Below are positions 21,433-31,913 of a stretch of 64,000 nucleotides of DNA, in pieces. The translations under genes and the position numbers were made by a program. Origin of the DNA: Linum tenue (taxonomy: Eukaryota; Streptophyta; Magnoliopsida; Malpighiales; Linaceae); assembly GCA_946122785.1 (NCBI GenBank), contig CAMGYJ010000011.1, positions 2,666,001 to 2,730,000 on the forward strand, written 5' to 3'. The notes under the pieces were generated by a model, which worked only from the letters and a program-made list of their open reading frames with translations, searched no databases and had not been told where the DNA came from. Numbering within the stretch: the first letter of the stretch is position 1; the number at the start of each line of letters is the position of its first letter.

Positions 21433-21938
21433 TTGCTCGTATTCTGCACTCTGTCAAGAGTGTTGCAGCAGCCGGCTTGGATGTATGATTTCATCCTCTT
21501 CGTGTCATTAGCACTTATGAGCTTGCTCATCAATTTCGATTCCATGTCTATGGGAGGTCGCCGAAGAAAGTCTGTGCTTAACAAACAAACAAGGGGAAAA
21601 TCAACAAAGCAACCAGCTTTAGACACTAGCATAGCCGAATCAGAGAAGGTAAGAAAAGCGGCGCCCCAAAAAAAGGGAACCCACCAAGGGATTGCTGAAA
21701 CCCACTGAGATATCTATTTGCAACGGCACCAAGCTCCTCAAGCTTTGCGACCCTGAAATCAAACGCCACCAGCCAATTCAGAAACTACCAAGACACTCCA
21801 ACCAAGGAAAAAAATGGTGGAAGTCGATATAATTAACCTCGTCAAGAAGTCCTCGAATATCTGCAGAGTTTTCTCCTTCAATCCACCTTTTGATTCTTTC
21901 CCGTTTTCATTTGCCGCTGCTGCAGATACCATTGCCAT
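21433..21938 (-). pseudogene. Duplicated exons 1-3 of the DUF7795-like gene
   Basis: These correspond to exons 1-3 of the gene at 14442-16164 (start ATG at 21938; third exon ends at 21433). The exons keep their frames and splice sites with a few substitutions, but exons 4-7 are missing because the duplicated block stops at 21347. It may still be transcribed from the duplicated divergent promoter but cannot encode the whole protein. Confidence 0.85.
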
Positions 21939-22200
21939 CGGAAATTTCTCAGAGTAATTTCTCCGAACACCTGATAGGCAATCGAACTCACCCTTCTCCC
22001 TGCAAAATCAAAAGGAACCTCCTCAGTACAAACAGTGCTGGTCGAATCTCTCTCTTTCCCGGCTATCCTTACTCTGAGCCCGATCCCGCGGTGGCGCGGC
22101 GGCAATGGTGGATTGGCGGCGCCTTCCCTTCCTCGGTCGAACCAAACGTTTGCTTCCCGGTTTTCTGTTTCTTTCCTACATTTAGTTCACCTCTCGTGGT

Positions 22201-22578
22201 TGGGCTTCGGCCCAGGCCCGTTAATGTCGGCCTAGCACAAAGATCCAATTTCGGCCCAACGCGGTAAAACCATCCGCACGTGATTCGTGCCGTCCTTCTG
22301 TGTAAAGAAACACGAAATCGGATTAGAACAGGAAAAAAAAAGATTAAAAACTTTAAAAAAATATATAAAATTCCCGGAAATGGTTTTAGCAAAAGATAGA
22401 AGAAAGAAGAATTCACCACCAAATCTCTTATTCTTCCTCTACTCCCCCGTCTCCTTCCTTCTCCTCCACCGTCCCCCTTTCGCCGCCGCCGCCAACAAAT
22501 ACAGAGCTGCCTGTGATTCCTTGTCGAAGCTTCTGCCGCATCGTCCATCTCCCGAAGCTTTTCCCAGTAAATCATCTG
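22201..22578 (+). promoter_or_regulatory. Promoter and 5' UTR exon of the RMD5-type gene (copy 2)
   Basis: GGCCCA/TGGGCC site II motifs lie at about 22200-22262. The 5' UTR-like exon ends at the donor CATCTG|GTAATT (22578/22579). The matching acceptor TTGGTGCAG ends at 24354, 47 bp before the RMD5 ATG. The exon-intron structure is inferred from splice signals. Confidence 0.5.
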
Positions 22579-22855
22579 GTAATTTTCTTCCTTCTTCTAC
22601 AGCGACGGTATCGCGAGGCTATTCATTTCCTCTTTTCTTCTTCTTTTTCGTCGGATCCTCCTTGAATCTAGATCGGTTGTGAAGCGCCTGAATCTTGGCG
22701 CTGTATTCATCGGTTTTTGGATTGGAGCTCTGTTATTGATTTATGAGTTTGGCTTTGCTCGATTGGTTAGATCAATTGAGCAGGAGGGTTTATTAATTCG
22801 ACGGATGATTCATCAATCGAAGGACTCGTTGAGGTTTTCTTTCAAGTGTTTCTTT

Positions 22856-24354
22856 GTTCTTTTCTCTTCGCCCATCTTCAAGTTGGGTTCGTTTACTTTT
22901 CTGTTCTTGGTTTTCTTTCATTTCCTGTTTAGCGCTGGCATGGAACTTAGAACTGTAACTTCTGCTGATGCTTGACTTTGAGGTGCAGGGGTAGGAGTTC
23001 GATCTCTTGATAGTGGAAATTTGTTTGGGTTTTGCATGTTGACTTCAATACTGCCGACAACAATGGATGATGCTATGATATGTATACTATTTTATTCATA
23101 ATTTCTGCTTGATTGGTTTTTGACGGTGAGCAACTAACAAGCACTAGTATCGCCAGCGCAGAAGCTCTCAAGATGGATGTGTAGTTTGTTATTTTACCTT
23201 TAGTTGTAGAGTCATGGGTATTTTAATTGCGGATTCAACTGTGCTAAGGCAATATGTCATTGTTACTGAACCGTTGAGAGTGTCTGCATTTGGATTTGTC
23301 AAGTCTTTGGGTAGAATTGGATGTGCTCGTTGCAAGCCAACTTGAAATTGTTTGGATGTTTCTATGCCGTCATGAATGCTGCTACTTGCTTGCTTTGGCT
23401 AGTGGTATTTGGAAATGGAAATTCAGAAACTTTCCCATAATCCGAGTTTGAAGTCCTACTGTTGATTTTAGAAGATAACGGCTCAACGAAATGTGCTCAC
23501 TTTTTCTTTTATTCAGTGAAACGAACAACAACATGAAAGCTCCCTTATGTTGTATTTCTGATTTGCAAGTTGTAGAAGAACACTTTTTTGCACACAACCA
23601 AAATTAAGTTCTTCAAATTTGAAGTATTGAAGTTTGTTAAGATTTCTTATTCTGGGATAATTTTTGCGACAGTGCTGGATTTTGCCTACTGCTTTCATTT
23701 AATTGTTCTGCGAAGTTGTTGCTTATTTCATTCGCATAATTCCCTCTTTTTCATTGATTACCATTACTCAAGCAAGCTGCCTTCGATCATGTCATGTGAC
23801 GAAAGTCATAGTGTTTGAAGTTCTTTGCAAACTGTTGTGGAAAGGATCTCATAGGAGTGAAATTTTACCCTGACTTGTATGTAGCTCTTTTTGCAAAACA
23901 AGTTCTAACTATGGTTTTCTTTACCCTAATCACAAGTTGTTTTCTTTCTAGCTAATTGTTTCTCCTCAGTAATATTCAGTCATTTTGTGGCTTCTCGTGG
24001 CATGTTAATTGCTTTCCTTACTGTCACGCCTTTCATGCATGATTTGTTATGTTTATTCTATCTTCTTCCTTGCAATTGTGAATGAGGTCGTTTGCAGTTA
24101 AAAACTCAAACCTCAGACTATATGTGCTAGATAGTTCGTCTCTAATTTCAAGTTGTCAGTTTCTATTATTATCAAGTCTGTGATAGAGATGCCTTGTATC
24201 TGTTTGGTTCTGTGCTGTGTGGAAATGAAGTCCATATCATCCCAGGACTCTGATCATATAGGTAGCAAGAATGAATTGATGCTTCCTGCATAGATTCAGA
24301 TAAGACTTATTCAGGCATCATTAACTTTAACTATATACCTTGCCTTTGGTGCAG
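22856..24354 (+). other. Putative 5' UTR intron of the RMD5-type gene
   Basis: T-rich, AT-rich sequence with only short frames, bounded by a plausible donor (22579) and acceptor (24354). Nothing else is seen in it. Confidence 0.5.
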
Positions 24355-24401
24355 GATTTGCCATTGAGCTCAAACTTACAGTGGTAGATAAGTAAAAGAA
24401 A

Positions 24402-25571
24402 ATGGATCTGAACCCTATCAAGGATGCATTCGACCGTGTCACAAAGAAACAGAAGCTGTCCAGTTCCAAAGCTCAAGAAGTGATCGACCTGATCATGCAA
24501 GAAATCGAAACGACATTAGCAAACATGAAATCAGAAACCATCAGCGGTCCATCAGACTGCAATACTCTCCTGATTGAACTGAAGAAAAAGCTGAAGGAAG
24601 TTGCTCCCCTCAGCCAGCTCGAATCCACACAGAAGGAACTGAACATAGCCTTGAGCAAGTACCCAAAGCAACTCGAGAAAGCTTTCAACCCAGACATTTC
24701 CAAAGCTTACCGAAACATCGAGTTCGACATCCATTCCCTTAACCAGATCATCGCCAGCCATTTCTACCGGCAAGGTATGTTTGAAATTGGCGATTGCTTC
24801 ATATCCGAGGCCAGCAAGGAGCCCGACTGTGCTCTTGCAGCAAGAACTCTCTTCTCAGAAATGTACACAATTCTCGAGGCTGTCAAAAACCGGAACCTGG
24901 GGCCCGCATTATCCTGGGTTGCTGCCAACTCGGTGAAGCTCAGAGAAAACGGGTCGGACCTTCAACTCAAGCTCCACCGACTACAGTTTGTGGAGATACT
25001 TCAAACTGGCAGCAGAAAGGAAGCTCTCAATTATGCAAGGACCAACATCGCTCCATTTGCTGGCAATCACTTTGCGGAGCTCCAGAAGATCATGGCATGT
25101 CTTCTCTGGTCAGGAAAGCTAGACCGGTCTCCTTATGCTGAGCTACTATCCCCAGAGAACTGGAGCTCAGTCGCCGAGGAAGTGACACGTCAGTTCTGCA
25201 GTCTCATGGGCCAATCCTCATCAGCCGAGAGCCCGTTGGGCGTGACAGTATCAGCAGGGTTCCAGAGTCTGCCACCGCTGCTGAAGTTCATGACGGTGAT
25301 TGCAGGGAAGAAGCAGCAGGAGTGGCAGACCATGAAGCAGCTGCCAGTCCCTGTGGAGCTGGATGGAGCATTTCAGTTCCACTCGGTGTTTGTGTGTCCA
25401 GTGTCGAAGGAGCAGTCGAGTGATGAGAACCCGCCAATGTTGATGTCGTGTGGACACGTGCTGTGCAAGCAGTCGGTGAATAAGATGTCGAAGAACAACG
25501 CCAAGAGCTTCAAGTGCCCGTACTGTCCTACTGAGATTGATTCGACCAAGTGTCGACAGCTGCATTTGTGA
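24402..25571 (+). CDS. RMD5: RMD5-type E3 ubiquitin ligase subunit (GID/CTLH complex)
   Basis: A single exon of 389 codons, the usual length for plant RMD5 homologues. The start MDLNPIKDAFDRVTKKQKLS is typical of the family. A LisH-like helical segment follows (DIHSLNQIIASHFYRQGMFE, about residues 107-126), then the CTLH/CRA region (ALSWVAANSVKLRENGSDLQ; LLWSGKL). The C-terminus has the degenerate RING of GID-type ligases: CPVSKEQ, PMLMSCGHVLCKQS, FKCPYCPTEI, ending with the hydrophobic RQLHL. In the known complex, RMD5 pairs with the MAEA/GID9 RING subunit to ubiquitinate substrates in the cytosol and nucleus. The duplicated block provides its upstream promoter. Confidence 0.92.
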   Translation: MDLNPIKDAFDRVTKKQKLSSSKAQEVIDLIMQEIETTLANMKSETISGPSDCNTLLIELKKKLKEVAPLSQLESTQKELNIALSKYPKQLEKAFNPDISKAYRNIEFDIHSLNQIIASHFYRQGMFEIGDCFISEASKEPDCALAARTLFSEMYTILEAVKNRNLGPALSWVAANSVKLRENGSDLQLKLHRLQFVEILQTGSRKEALNYARTNIAPFAGNHFAELQKIMACLLWSGKLDRSPYAELLSPENWSSVAEEVTRQFCSLMGQSSSAESPLGVTVSAGFQSLPPLLKFMTVIAGKKQQEWQTMKQLPVPVELDGAFQFHSVFVCPVSKEQSSDENPPMLMSCGHVLCKQSVNKMSKNNAKSFKCPYCPTEIDSTKCRQLHL

Positions 25572-25928
25572 AAGACAAGTGTACTACTCCTGGGAAGATT
25601 TAAGAGTACTGTAATGGTGGTCTGTACATTTAGTGGTTTGTTGTATGATCTCGGAACTGGTTTCGTGGGTGGTGTTTTAAGTTTGTGCTCTGATGGCTGG
25701 GGAGAAGATGATTTGTTAGCTCTTTAATGTACCAAGAAGATCAGACGCAGGTACCCTGTAAATACTCAATTCTTTCGTTATCTTTGTTGCGTTAATCCTT
25801 GTCTACTATTTCCCAGTTAGGGGTGGATACAACCCGACCTGCTCGCTGTTACAGCTCATACTCTAATTCGATTCTGACAACATTGCTCTCTACGAAAACA
25901 ATCATATGATGAACTAAAACCAACATTT
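25572..25928. other. Intergenic between convergent RMD5 and UGT genes
   Basis: 3' UTRs of both genes. A lone AGGGGTGGATACAACCCGAC stretch near 25820 resembles one end of the hAT elements seen elsewhere here, with no partner end. Confidence 0.4.
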
Positions 25929-27410
25929 TTACACGTGAGATCGTTGTTTCAATTCATCGATTAGATCACTCAAACTAGAATGCGAAGATCCACCTTCTTC
26001 AATCGCCATTCTCGCCATTTCCCTAAGCTCCTTAGCCTTCCTCCTCATCTCTTTCCCTTCATCTCCATCCATCAACCTCCTCACAGCAATCTCAATCCCT
26101 TCCGCCATGATCACTTCATCATCACCAGTCCCTCTCACCCACTTCTCCGCCTCGACCGGTAAACCGATCCCCAACACCGCCGTCACCAGCTTCTCGTTGT
26201 AGAATTGCTCCGCCGCCACCGGCCAGGTCACCATCGCCTTCCCCACTGTTATCCCTTCCAGCGTCGAATTCCACCCGCAGTGCGTCACGAATCCGCCCAC
26301 CGCCTCGTGGTCCAGAATCAAAATTTGAGGTGCCCACCCTCTAATTATCAGCCCTTTCTCCGCCGTTCTGTCCTCGAATCCCACCGGCAGCCATTCTTCT
26401 TCAGATTCAGATTCAGACTCTGTTCTTGGATCTTTCCTCACGACCCAGATGAAGCTCCCGCCCCAGCTCTCCAGCGCTGCTGCGATCTCTTTCAGCTGGG
26501 AATCGGCGAAATCGGCCAAACTCCCGAAACAAATGTAGATCACGGAATCGGGCTCCTTGGATTCCAGCCATTTCAAGCAATCGGAGCTCGATTCCCCTGT
26601 TCCCCTGCCTCCTCTGCCCGCTTTCTCCTCGGATCTCCGATTGGAGAGCGAAACAGGGCCGATTGCCCAATTTCTTCTCCCCAATTCGTCGCGGTAGAAA
26701 TCGGCGTAGTTGGGTTCAAGCTCGCGGAAGCTATTCACGATCACCCCGTAGCTCTTCCCCTCCGATTCAGCCATTTCCCTGACCAGCTCCGTAAACGGAT
26801 TCCCTTCCTCCTCCTTCCTCGCACTCTCCGGCAACTGGCTCGGGGTGAGCTCGATTTTCCCCGGCAGACAAGGAACCACGAAGGACTCCGAATCCGAATT
26901 CTTGTGCGGCTTGTGAACCCGGATGCAAACGGCGGTACAGAGAGCGAAGTACCCGGTGCCATGGAAGACCAACCTCGGGATGCCGAATTTCCCCGCGGAT
27001 TCCGCGCTCCAGGGGAAGAACGCGTCGGAGACTAGGCAGTCCGGCCGGATCTTCGCCAGCGCGGCGTCCAGCGGTCGCCGGAGTAACGCTGCAGCGTGGA
27101 AGAACTTGAAGAGGAAGTTCGGACCCATTTTCTGGGCGGTGGAGGAGAAGAAATCGGCGGTCTCTGATTCCTCCGGCACGCCGGCCTCCGCCGCCGGGAA
27201 CCTGATGAGCTCGATGTGGATTTCCGCGGTGGTCGGGATTTGTTTGGAGACCAAAGGGGCGTTGAGGCGGGTAGTGATGATGGTGGTTTTGACTCCCCGG
27301 CGGGAGGCGAACAGCTTGGCGATGTCGATGATCGGGATCATGTGGCCGTGGGCCATGAACGGGAGGATGGCGACGTGGAGGTTTCCGGTCGGGTCGTCGG
27401 CGGTAGCCAT
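25929..27410 (-). CDS. UDP-glycosyltransferase, group D (UGT73 type), copy 1
   Basis: A single exon of 493 codons. The N-terminal half binds the acceptor: ILPFMAHGHMIP holds the catalytic His (His23), and DCLVSDAFFPW near residue 125 holds the partner Asp. The C-terminal PSPG donor box starts at GWAPQILILDHEAVGGFVTH and continues through [10 protein letters not shown] to TWPVAAEQFYNEKL with all key residues. The overall pattern (SYGVIVNSFRELEPNYADFY, RRNWAIGPVSL) is that of UGT73 enzymes, which use UDP-sugar to glycosylate phenolics, flavonoids, coumarins or triterpenes in the cytosol. A Ser/Glu repeat (SESESESEEE) before EWLPVGFEDRT is an unusual expansion of a linker. Acceptor unknown. A fold-back transposon lies 410 bp upstream of the start. 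Confidence 0.93.
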   Translation of the reverse strand: MATADDPTGNLHVAILPFMAHGHMIPIIDIAKLFASRRGVKTTIITTRLNAPLVSKQIPTTAEIHIELIRFPAAEAGVPEESETADFFSSTAQKMGPNFLFKFFHAAALLRRPLDAALAKIRPDCLVSDAFFPWSAESAGKFGIPRLVFHGTGYFALCTAVCIRVHKPHKNSDSESFVVPCLPGKIELTPSQLPESARKEEEGNPFTELVREMAESEGKSYGVIVNSFRELEPNYADFYRDELGRRNWAIGPVSLSNRRSEEKAGRGGRGTGESSSDCLKWLESKEPDSVIYICFGSLADFADSQLKEIAAALESWGGSFIWVVRKDPRTESESESEEEWLPVGFEDRTAEKGLIIRGWAPQILILDHEAVGGFVTHCGWNSTLEGITVGKAMVTWPVAAEQFYNEKLVTAVLGIGLPVEAEKWVRGTGDDEVIMAEGIEIAVRRLMDGDEGKEMRRKAKELREMARMAIEEGGSSHSSLSDLIDELKQRSHV

Positions 27411-27811
27411 TTTGAGAGAAGATTGGAGAAGATGACTTTGGGAGTTGGAGTGTGGAGAGTGATAGGGATTTTGTTTTGTAGGAAGAAGACGCCGGTTTGG
27501 AAATTATGAGTCGTGAATAAAGAAATGGCGGGAAGTTGACAAATATGCACCTGCCCTGCATATCCCACAAATCACGAAATTAACAAAGATAAAATCTTTC
27601 TCAAATCCAAACCCTATAACTAAAATCTGTTCATTATATATACTACTAAGCAATAAACAACTAGCATAATTTTTGTTAACAAACGAGAAATTAATGAAAG
27701 GATAAAGGGAGAATTGAAGAAAAGGAATTAGTGTTTGGTTTGGCTGACCATTTACTTATATTTAAACTCTTCATTTTTTTTTGGAATTACCGTTCCCATT
27801 GTTGAGAGGTC
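27411..27811 (-). promoter_or_regulatory. Upstream region of UGT copy 1
   Basis: 401 bp of AT-rich sequence between the UGT start and the target duplication of the Mutator-like element. A TATATATA run lies near 27635 but is about 225 bp from the ATG. Promoter content is otherwise undefined. Confidence 0.35.
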
Positions 27812-27820
27812 ACAATATGA

Positions 27821-29534
27821 GGAAAAAATTCAAAAGTACCACTGTTTAAAAAATATTCCAAAAATACCACCCAACTCCAAAAAATTCCAAAAATACCACA
27901 CTTTTTCAAAAACCGCCACCCCACCCAGCGGTTTGGTCGAAAACCGCTTGTCGGGGGCGCGGTTTTGGACCAAACCGCGGGCCTAGGGGCGGTTATAAAA
28001 AAAAAAAAAAAATTGGACCAAACCGCTGGGTGGGGTGGCGGTTTGGCCCAAAACGCCACCCCAACCAGCGGTTTGGTCCAATTTTTTTTTTTTTCCGACC
28101 AACTCCTAACTTCGGTCGAAACTTCAAACGAACGTAACTTTGCACTCGGGTATCCGATCGTAGCGATTTTTTTTTTCATTTCGCATAACTTTTCAAGATC
28201 TACAACTTTTACTAGGATAAAATTTTCAAAACAGGAACTATTTGTGGATATACGGGACCTTGAGAATAACTTTACCTTTACTTTTCAGAAATCCATGTAC
28301 ATTTTGAAATTATGATTATATTAAAAGTTGTAGATCTTGAAAAGTTATGCGGAATAAAAAAAAAGTTCATAACATTCGGAGTTTGGAGCACAAAGTTATG
28401 GCCGCCCAAAGTTTGACGAAAGGAGAGACCCGGCGGTTTGCGGCTTGCAAGATCTCAAAAAGTTTGCGGCCTCCATTTTTTGAATCCGAATAACTTTTTG
28501 AGATCTTGCAAGTCTCAAACAGTCGGGTTCCGTCTTCGTCTCGAAAAAACGTCATTTGCCACCCCGAACGACCTTTTTTTTTATTTCGTCAATGAATAAT
28601 AATAATGTGCACCGTACGTACGTCTTTATGTTTAGTGTCCCAAATCAATCAACTTTGTCTTTAATTTCCTTCTGCAGGCACATATGTTAATTAATTTGCA
28701 GATCCTGTTCAAAATTATGATACTAATGATGGTCAGTTTGTAGCGTATGGAACCTTAAACAAACAACATTATTCTAGTTTACAAACAATAATATGGAATC
28801 TTGTATGCAGGGCCAAGGCATTGGCCATACACTGAAAAGGACGTGATATATATGTCTTGACCAACATAGTTAGCAAAAATCCGTTTACTATAATATGGAA
28901 TCTTGCAAGCCGCAAACCGTCGGTTCTCGCCTTTCGTCAAACTTTGGGCGGCCATAACTTTGTGCTCCAAAATCCGAATGTCATGAATTTTTTTTTTATT
29001 CCTCACAACTTTTCAAGATCTACAACTTTTAATATAATCATAATTTCAAAATGTACATGGATTTCTGAAAAGTAAAGGTAAAGTTATCCTCAAGGTCCCG
29101 TATATCCACAAATAGTTCCTGTTTTGAAAATTTCATCCTAGTAAAAGTTGTAGATCTTGAAAATTTATGCGAAATGAAAAAAAAATTGCTACGATCGGAT
29201 ACCCGAGTGCAAAGTTACGTTCGTTTGAAGTTTCGACCGAAGTTGGGAGTTGGTCGAAAAAAAAAAAATTTGGACCAAACCGCTGGTTGGGGTGGCGATT
29301 TTGGGCCAAACCGCCACCCCACCCAGCGGTTTGGTCCAATTTTTTTTTTTTTTTATAACCGCCCCCTAGGCCCGCGGTTTGGTCCAAAACCGCGCCCCCG
29401 ACAAGCGGTTTTCGACCAAACCGCTGGGTGGGGTGGCGGTTTTTGAAAAATGGTGGTATTTTTGGAATTTTTTGGGGTTAGGTGGTATTTTTGGAATGTT
29501 CTTTTTTAAACAGTGGTACTTTTGGATTTTTTCC
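27821..29534. mobile_element. Fold-back Mutator-like element with about 0.63 kb inverted arms
   Basis: A 9 bp target duplication ACAATATGA (27812-27820 and 29535-29543) flanks ends that both read GGAAAAAAT(T/C)CAAAAGTACC inward. The inverted arms run about 27821-28455 and 28895-29534, leaving a 0.44 kb centre. The arms contain a CG-rich part (CCGCCACCCCACCCAGCGG) and an AT-rich part with AAGATCTACAACTTTTA. There is no transposase. A transcript through it would fold into a long hairpin. Confidence 0.92.
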
Positions 29535-29543
29535 ACAATATGA

Positions 29544-29854
29544 TTCATGTATTTTAAATATATGAAAAAACAATTTTGGTGGGACGGGTATAGAAATGAA
29601 GCGGGTAGGCTAAAAACCAAATACACCGCGTCCTCATCAAAACTATTTGCGAGTTTTATCCATACTCGCCACTTACATATTCAATTCGGGTATTTCTCGC
29701 GTTGACAATCGGATACCCCCGACTGGTGATTTGATTGCCATCCCTATTGCGCGCAGTACCCACCGTACACTCCCTCTCACTACTAACTACACTCTTCCTT
29801 CATCAGCCCCTCCCATCCTAGATGATTGATGTCACATGCATCCTTCTTTCATCT
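29544..29854. other. Spacer between MULE and gypsy-type element
   Basis: Contains CGGGTAT / GGATACCCCCGACTGG-like motifs reminiscent of hAT termini, but no matching pair of ends. No gene seen. Confidence 0.35.
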
Positions 29855-29859
29855 CTCGT

Positions 29860-31215
29860 TGTTTCCTCGGGAAAACCAAATGCCACCACCGGTGCCGATT
29901 TCGGTTCCGGTGATGTTGATTTGATGTTTCGCGGTGGAAACTCTTGCGGTGCCGTTTGATCGAATGCACCGCTGATTGCTGAAATCGAGACGACCGTCAA
30001 ATATCCGCCGCCGAATGTTGGCGCCGTTGATTTGATCGATGCACCTCTGAATGATGAAATCAACGTGACCGTCAAATATCCACCGTCGGGCGGTGTTGAT
30101 TTGATCGATGCACCTCTGACTTCTAACCAAGAACGACCGTTACTACGGTTCGCACCTCTCCAAACTACGTTCGAACGAGGGTGTTTGAGTTTTGAGGAAT
30201 CTACGCTACCGCTACTCCTATGGAGAGCTCCGCGACTACGACTAAGACTACAACTATGGAGATCCTTCCTGGAAGGAGAGCTCCGCGAAGGAGTTACAGA
30301 GAAAAAAGGTAAAGTTTGACAGATGTGTTTCTGTGTTGATTTGGTTCTCCTTCTCTCTCCTTGCTCCACTGCTTTTATAAGAAAAACTGCTTCGTAGTCT
30401 TCACGCTCGGTGGAACCGCTTCTTCAACTGCTCCGTTGTGAAATCTCACGTGTCTCAACCGCTTCGCTCCTCAAACTGCTTCTCGTGAACTTTACGTGAG
30501 TTGTTTTCATGATCCTGCGATGTCGTTTCCTTTCCCAAACAGCTCCGCTTGATTCTACCCGCGACATCGTTTTAATATTAAACGACTCCGCTTCCATCCT
30601 TGCGGTGTCGTTTTCTTTCCCAACCAGCTCCGTTTGTTTTTTTCTTCCGCGACACTGTTTATTATTAAACACTGTCGTTTGCTAGTATAGCGGTACCGTT
30701 GGGCTTCCTCGCGGTACTGTTTTTAATTCCGCGGCACCGTTTTAGCTTTCCGCGGTGCCGCTTCTCCCCATCCAACAAGGAATAAAAATAACAATAATTA
30801 ATTATAAACAAAACTCCTTTTCCAATACCCAACTAACCGCGCGCCCCATTTTGATTTTCGGTATAGTTTCCAGTATCGCGGTACCGCTGAGCTTCCTTGC
30901 GGTACCGTTTTAACTCTCCGCGGTGCCGCTTCTCACAAGGAATAAAAAATAATAATTAAATAATCAAAACTCCTCCTCCAACCTTCACTAAACGCGCGGC
31001 CCTTTTTGATTTTCGGCAACCGGTATCATTTCCGGAGTTGCGGTACCGCTGAGCTTCCTTGCGGTACCGTCCTTCTGTTTCGCGGCATCATATTAACTCT
31101 CCGCGACACCGCTCAACTTCAAACGACGCCGTTTTTTACCCACGGTATCGAATTAAATGTCGAGACTAATTAATGCAGCATTTAATTCAGGCCAAATTAT
31201 TTTTAGGTGTCAACA
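29860..31215 (-). repeat. 3' LTR of the gypsy-type element
   Basis: 1356 bp, matching 37728-39096 with small indels and substitutions. The right part of the LTR carries repeated GCGGTACCG / CGCGGTGCCG motifs. The 183-codon minus-strand frame inside is an incidental LTR frame. Confidence 0.9.
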
Positions 31216-31467
31216 AATGCCCCCACAATTTGGTTTATAAAAATTATAAACCAAATTGTTGACACAATATAATCACCTAAAATAATTTGAATTTAACTAC
31301 AATTTTACCAATGCCAAGTCGGATCCATCCAACCCTGGCCAAAGCTAATTCCCAGACAGTGTAGTTGTTGTTCCCGAAGCGATCACCCACCAGTTGTAAC
31401 ATCCCGAACCTTTTCCCGACAAGATACTGTCCGCTTTGGGCCTCTACACCCGCACGGATTTCGACTT

Positions 31468-31554
31468 GGGGTGCAATTCAAGGTGACTTCCCATAAGGTC
31501 ACCCATCCTTGTTGTACTCCACACTGAGCACGTTTAACTTCGGAGTTCTCACAA
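31468..31554 (-). other. 5S rRNA-derived segment in Cassandra 3' LTR
   Basis: On the minus strand the sequence follows plant 5S rRNA: GAACTCCGAAGTTAA, CGTGCT, AAGGATGGGTGACC and GGGAAGTC, in the correct order and spacing. This covers the internal control region used by RNA polymerase III. It is degenerate and LTR-embedded, so it is not a normal 5S gene. Confidence 0.85.
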
Positions 31555-31826
31555 GAACTCCTCCATTACACCCCAAAACGCGTCTTGTCAGTTAAGGCCG
31601 GTTTCCTACTTATGAACCATAGATCTCTCCCGTGCTTTGTCGATGTGGGATTCGCCTAAGGTGTTACATACACCCCCCCTTGGGACTCAACGCCCTCGTT
31701 GAGGTTTGCCCCACCATCGTTCAAGAGGGACGCGGAGAAGCTCTGATACCACTTGTAACATCCCGAACCTTTTCCCGACAAGATACTGTCCGCTTTGGGC
31801 CTCTACACCCGCACGGATTTCGACTT

Positions 31827-31913
31827 GGGGTGCAATTCAAGGTGACTTCCCATAAGGTCACCCATCCTTGTTGTACACCACACTGAGCACGTTTAACTTC
31901 GGAGTTCTCACAA
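31827..31913 (-). other. 5S rRNA-derived segment in Cassandra 5' LTR
   Basis: Same as the copy 359 bp to its left, with only a few base differences. In minus orientation this is the upstream LTR, the one that would promote element transcription. Confidence 0.85.

Larger units (their letters stand above)
21347..22855. repeat. Direct duplication block, copy 2
   Basis: 1509 bp duplicate of 15566-17125. On its right it runs on into the RMD5-type gene's 5' region, so this copy keeps the original right neighbour while copy 1 keeps the original left neighbour. Confidence 0.93.

Noticed and set aside
22287..22682. 131-codon ORF in the second promoter block (and 100-codon equivalent at 16650)
   Set aside because: It lies over a promoter/5' UTR, crosses a good splice donor, and has low-complexity Phe/Ser/Pro composition.
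26205..27035. Long plus-strand ORF opposite UGT copy 1, and similar antisense or shifted ORFs at the other UGT genes
   Set aside because: GC-rich third positions in UGT genes keep other frames open; the proteins are Arg/Pro-rich with no family pattern.
29818..30369. 183-codon minus-strand ORF in the gypsy-type LTR (also at 37695-38249)
   Set aside because: It is repeated because the LTR is repeated, crosses the LTR border, and shows no conserved domain.
31468..31554. 5S rRNA gene
   Set aside because: The sequence is only about 87 bp, degenerate, and embedded in both LTRs of a Cassandra-like element.
31632..31886. 84-codon plus-strand ORF
   Set aside because: It spans the Cassandra-like internal region and LTR in antisense and has no protein character.
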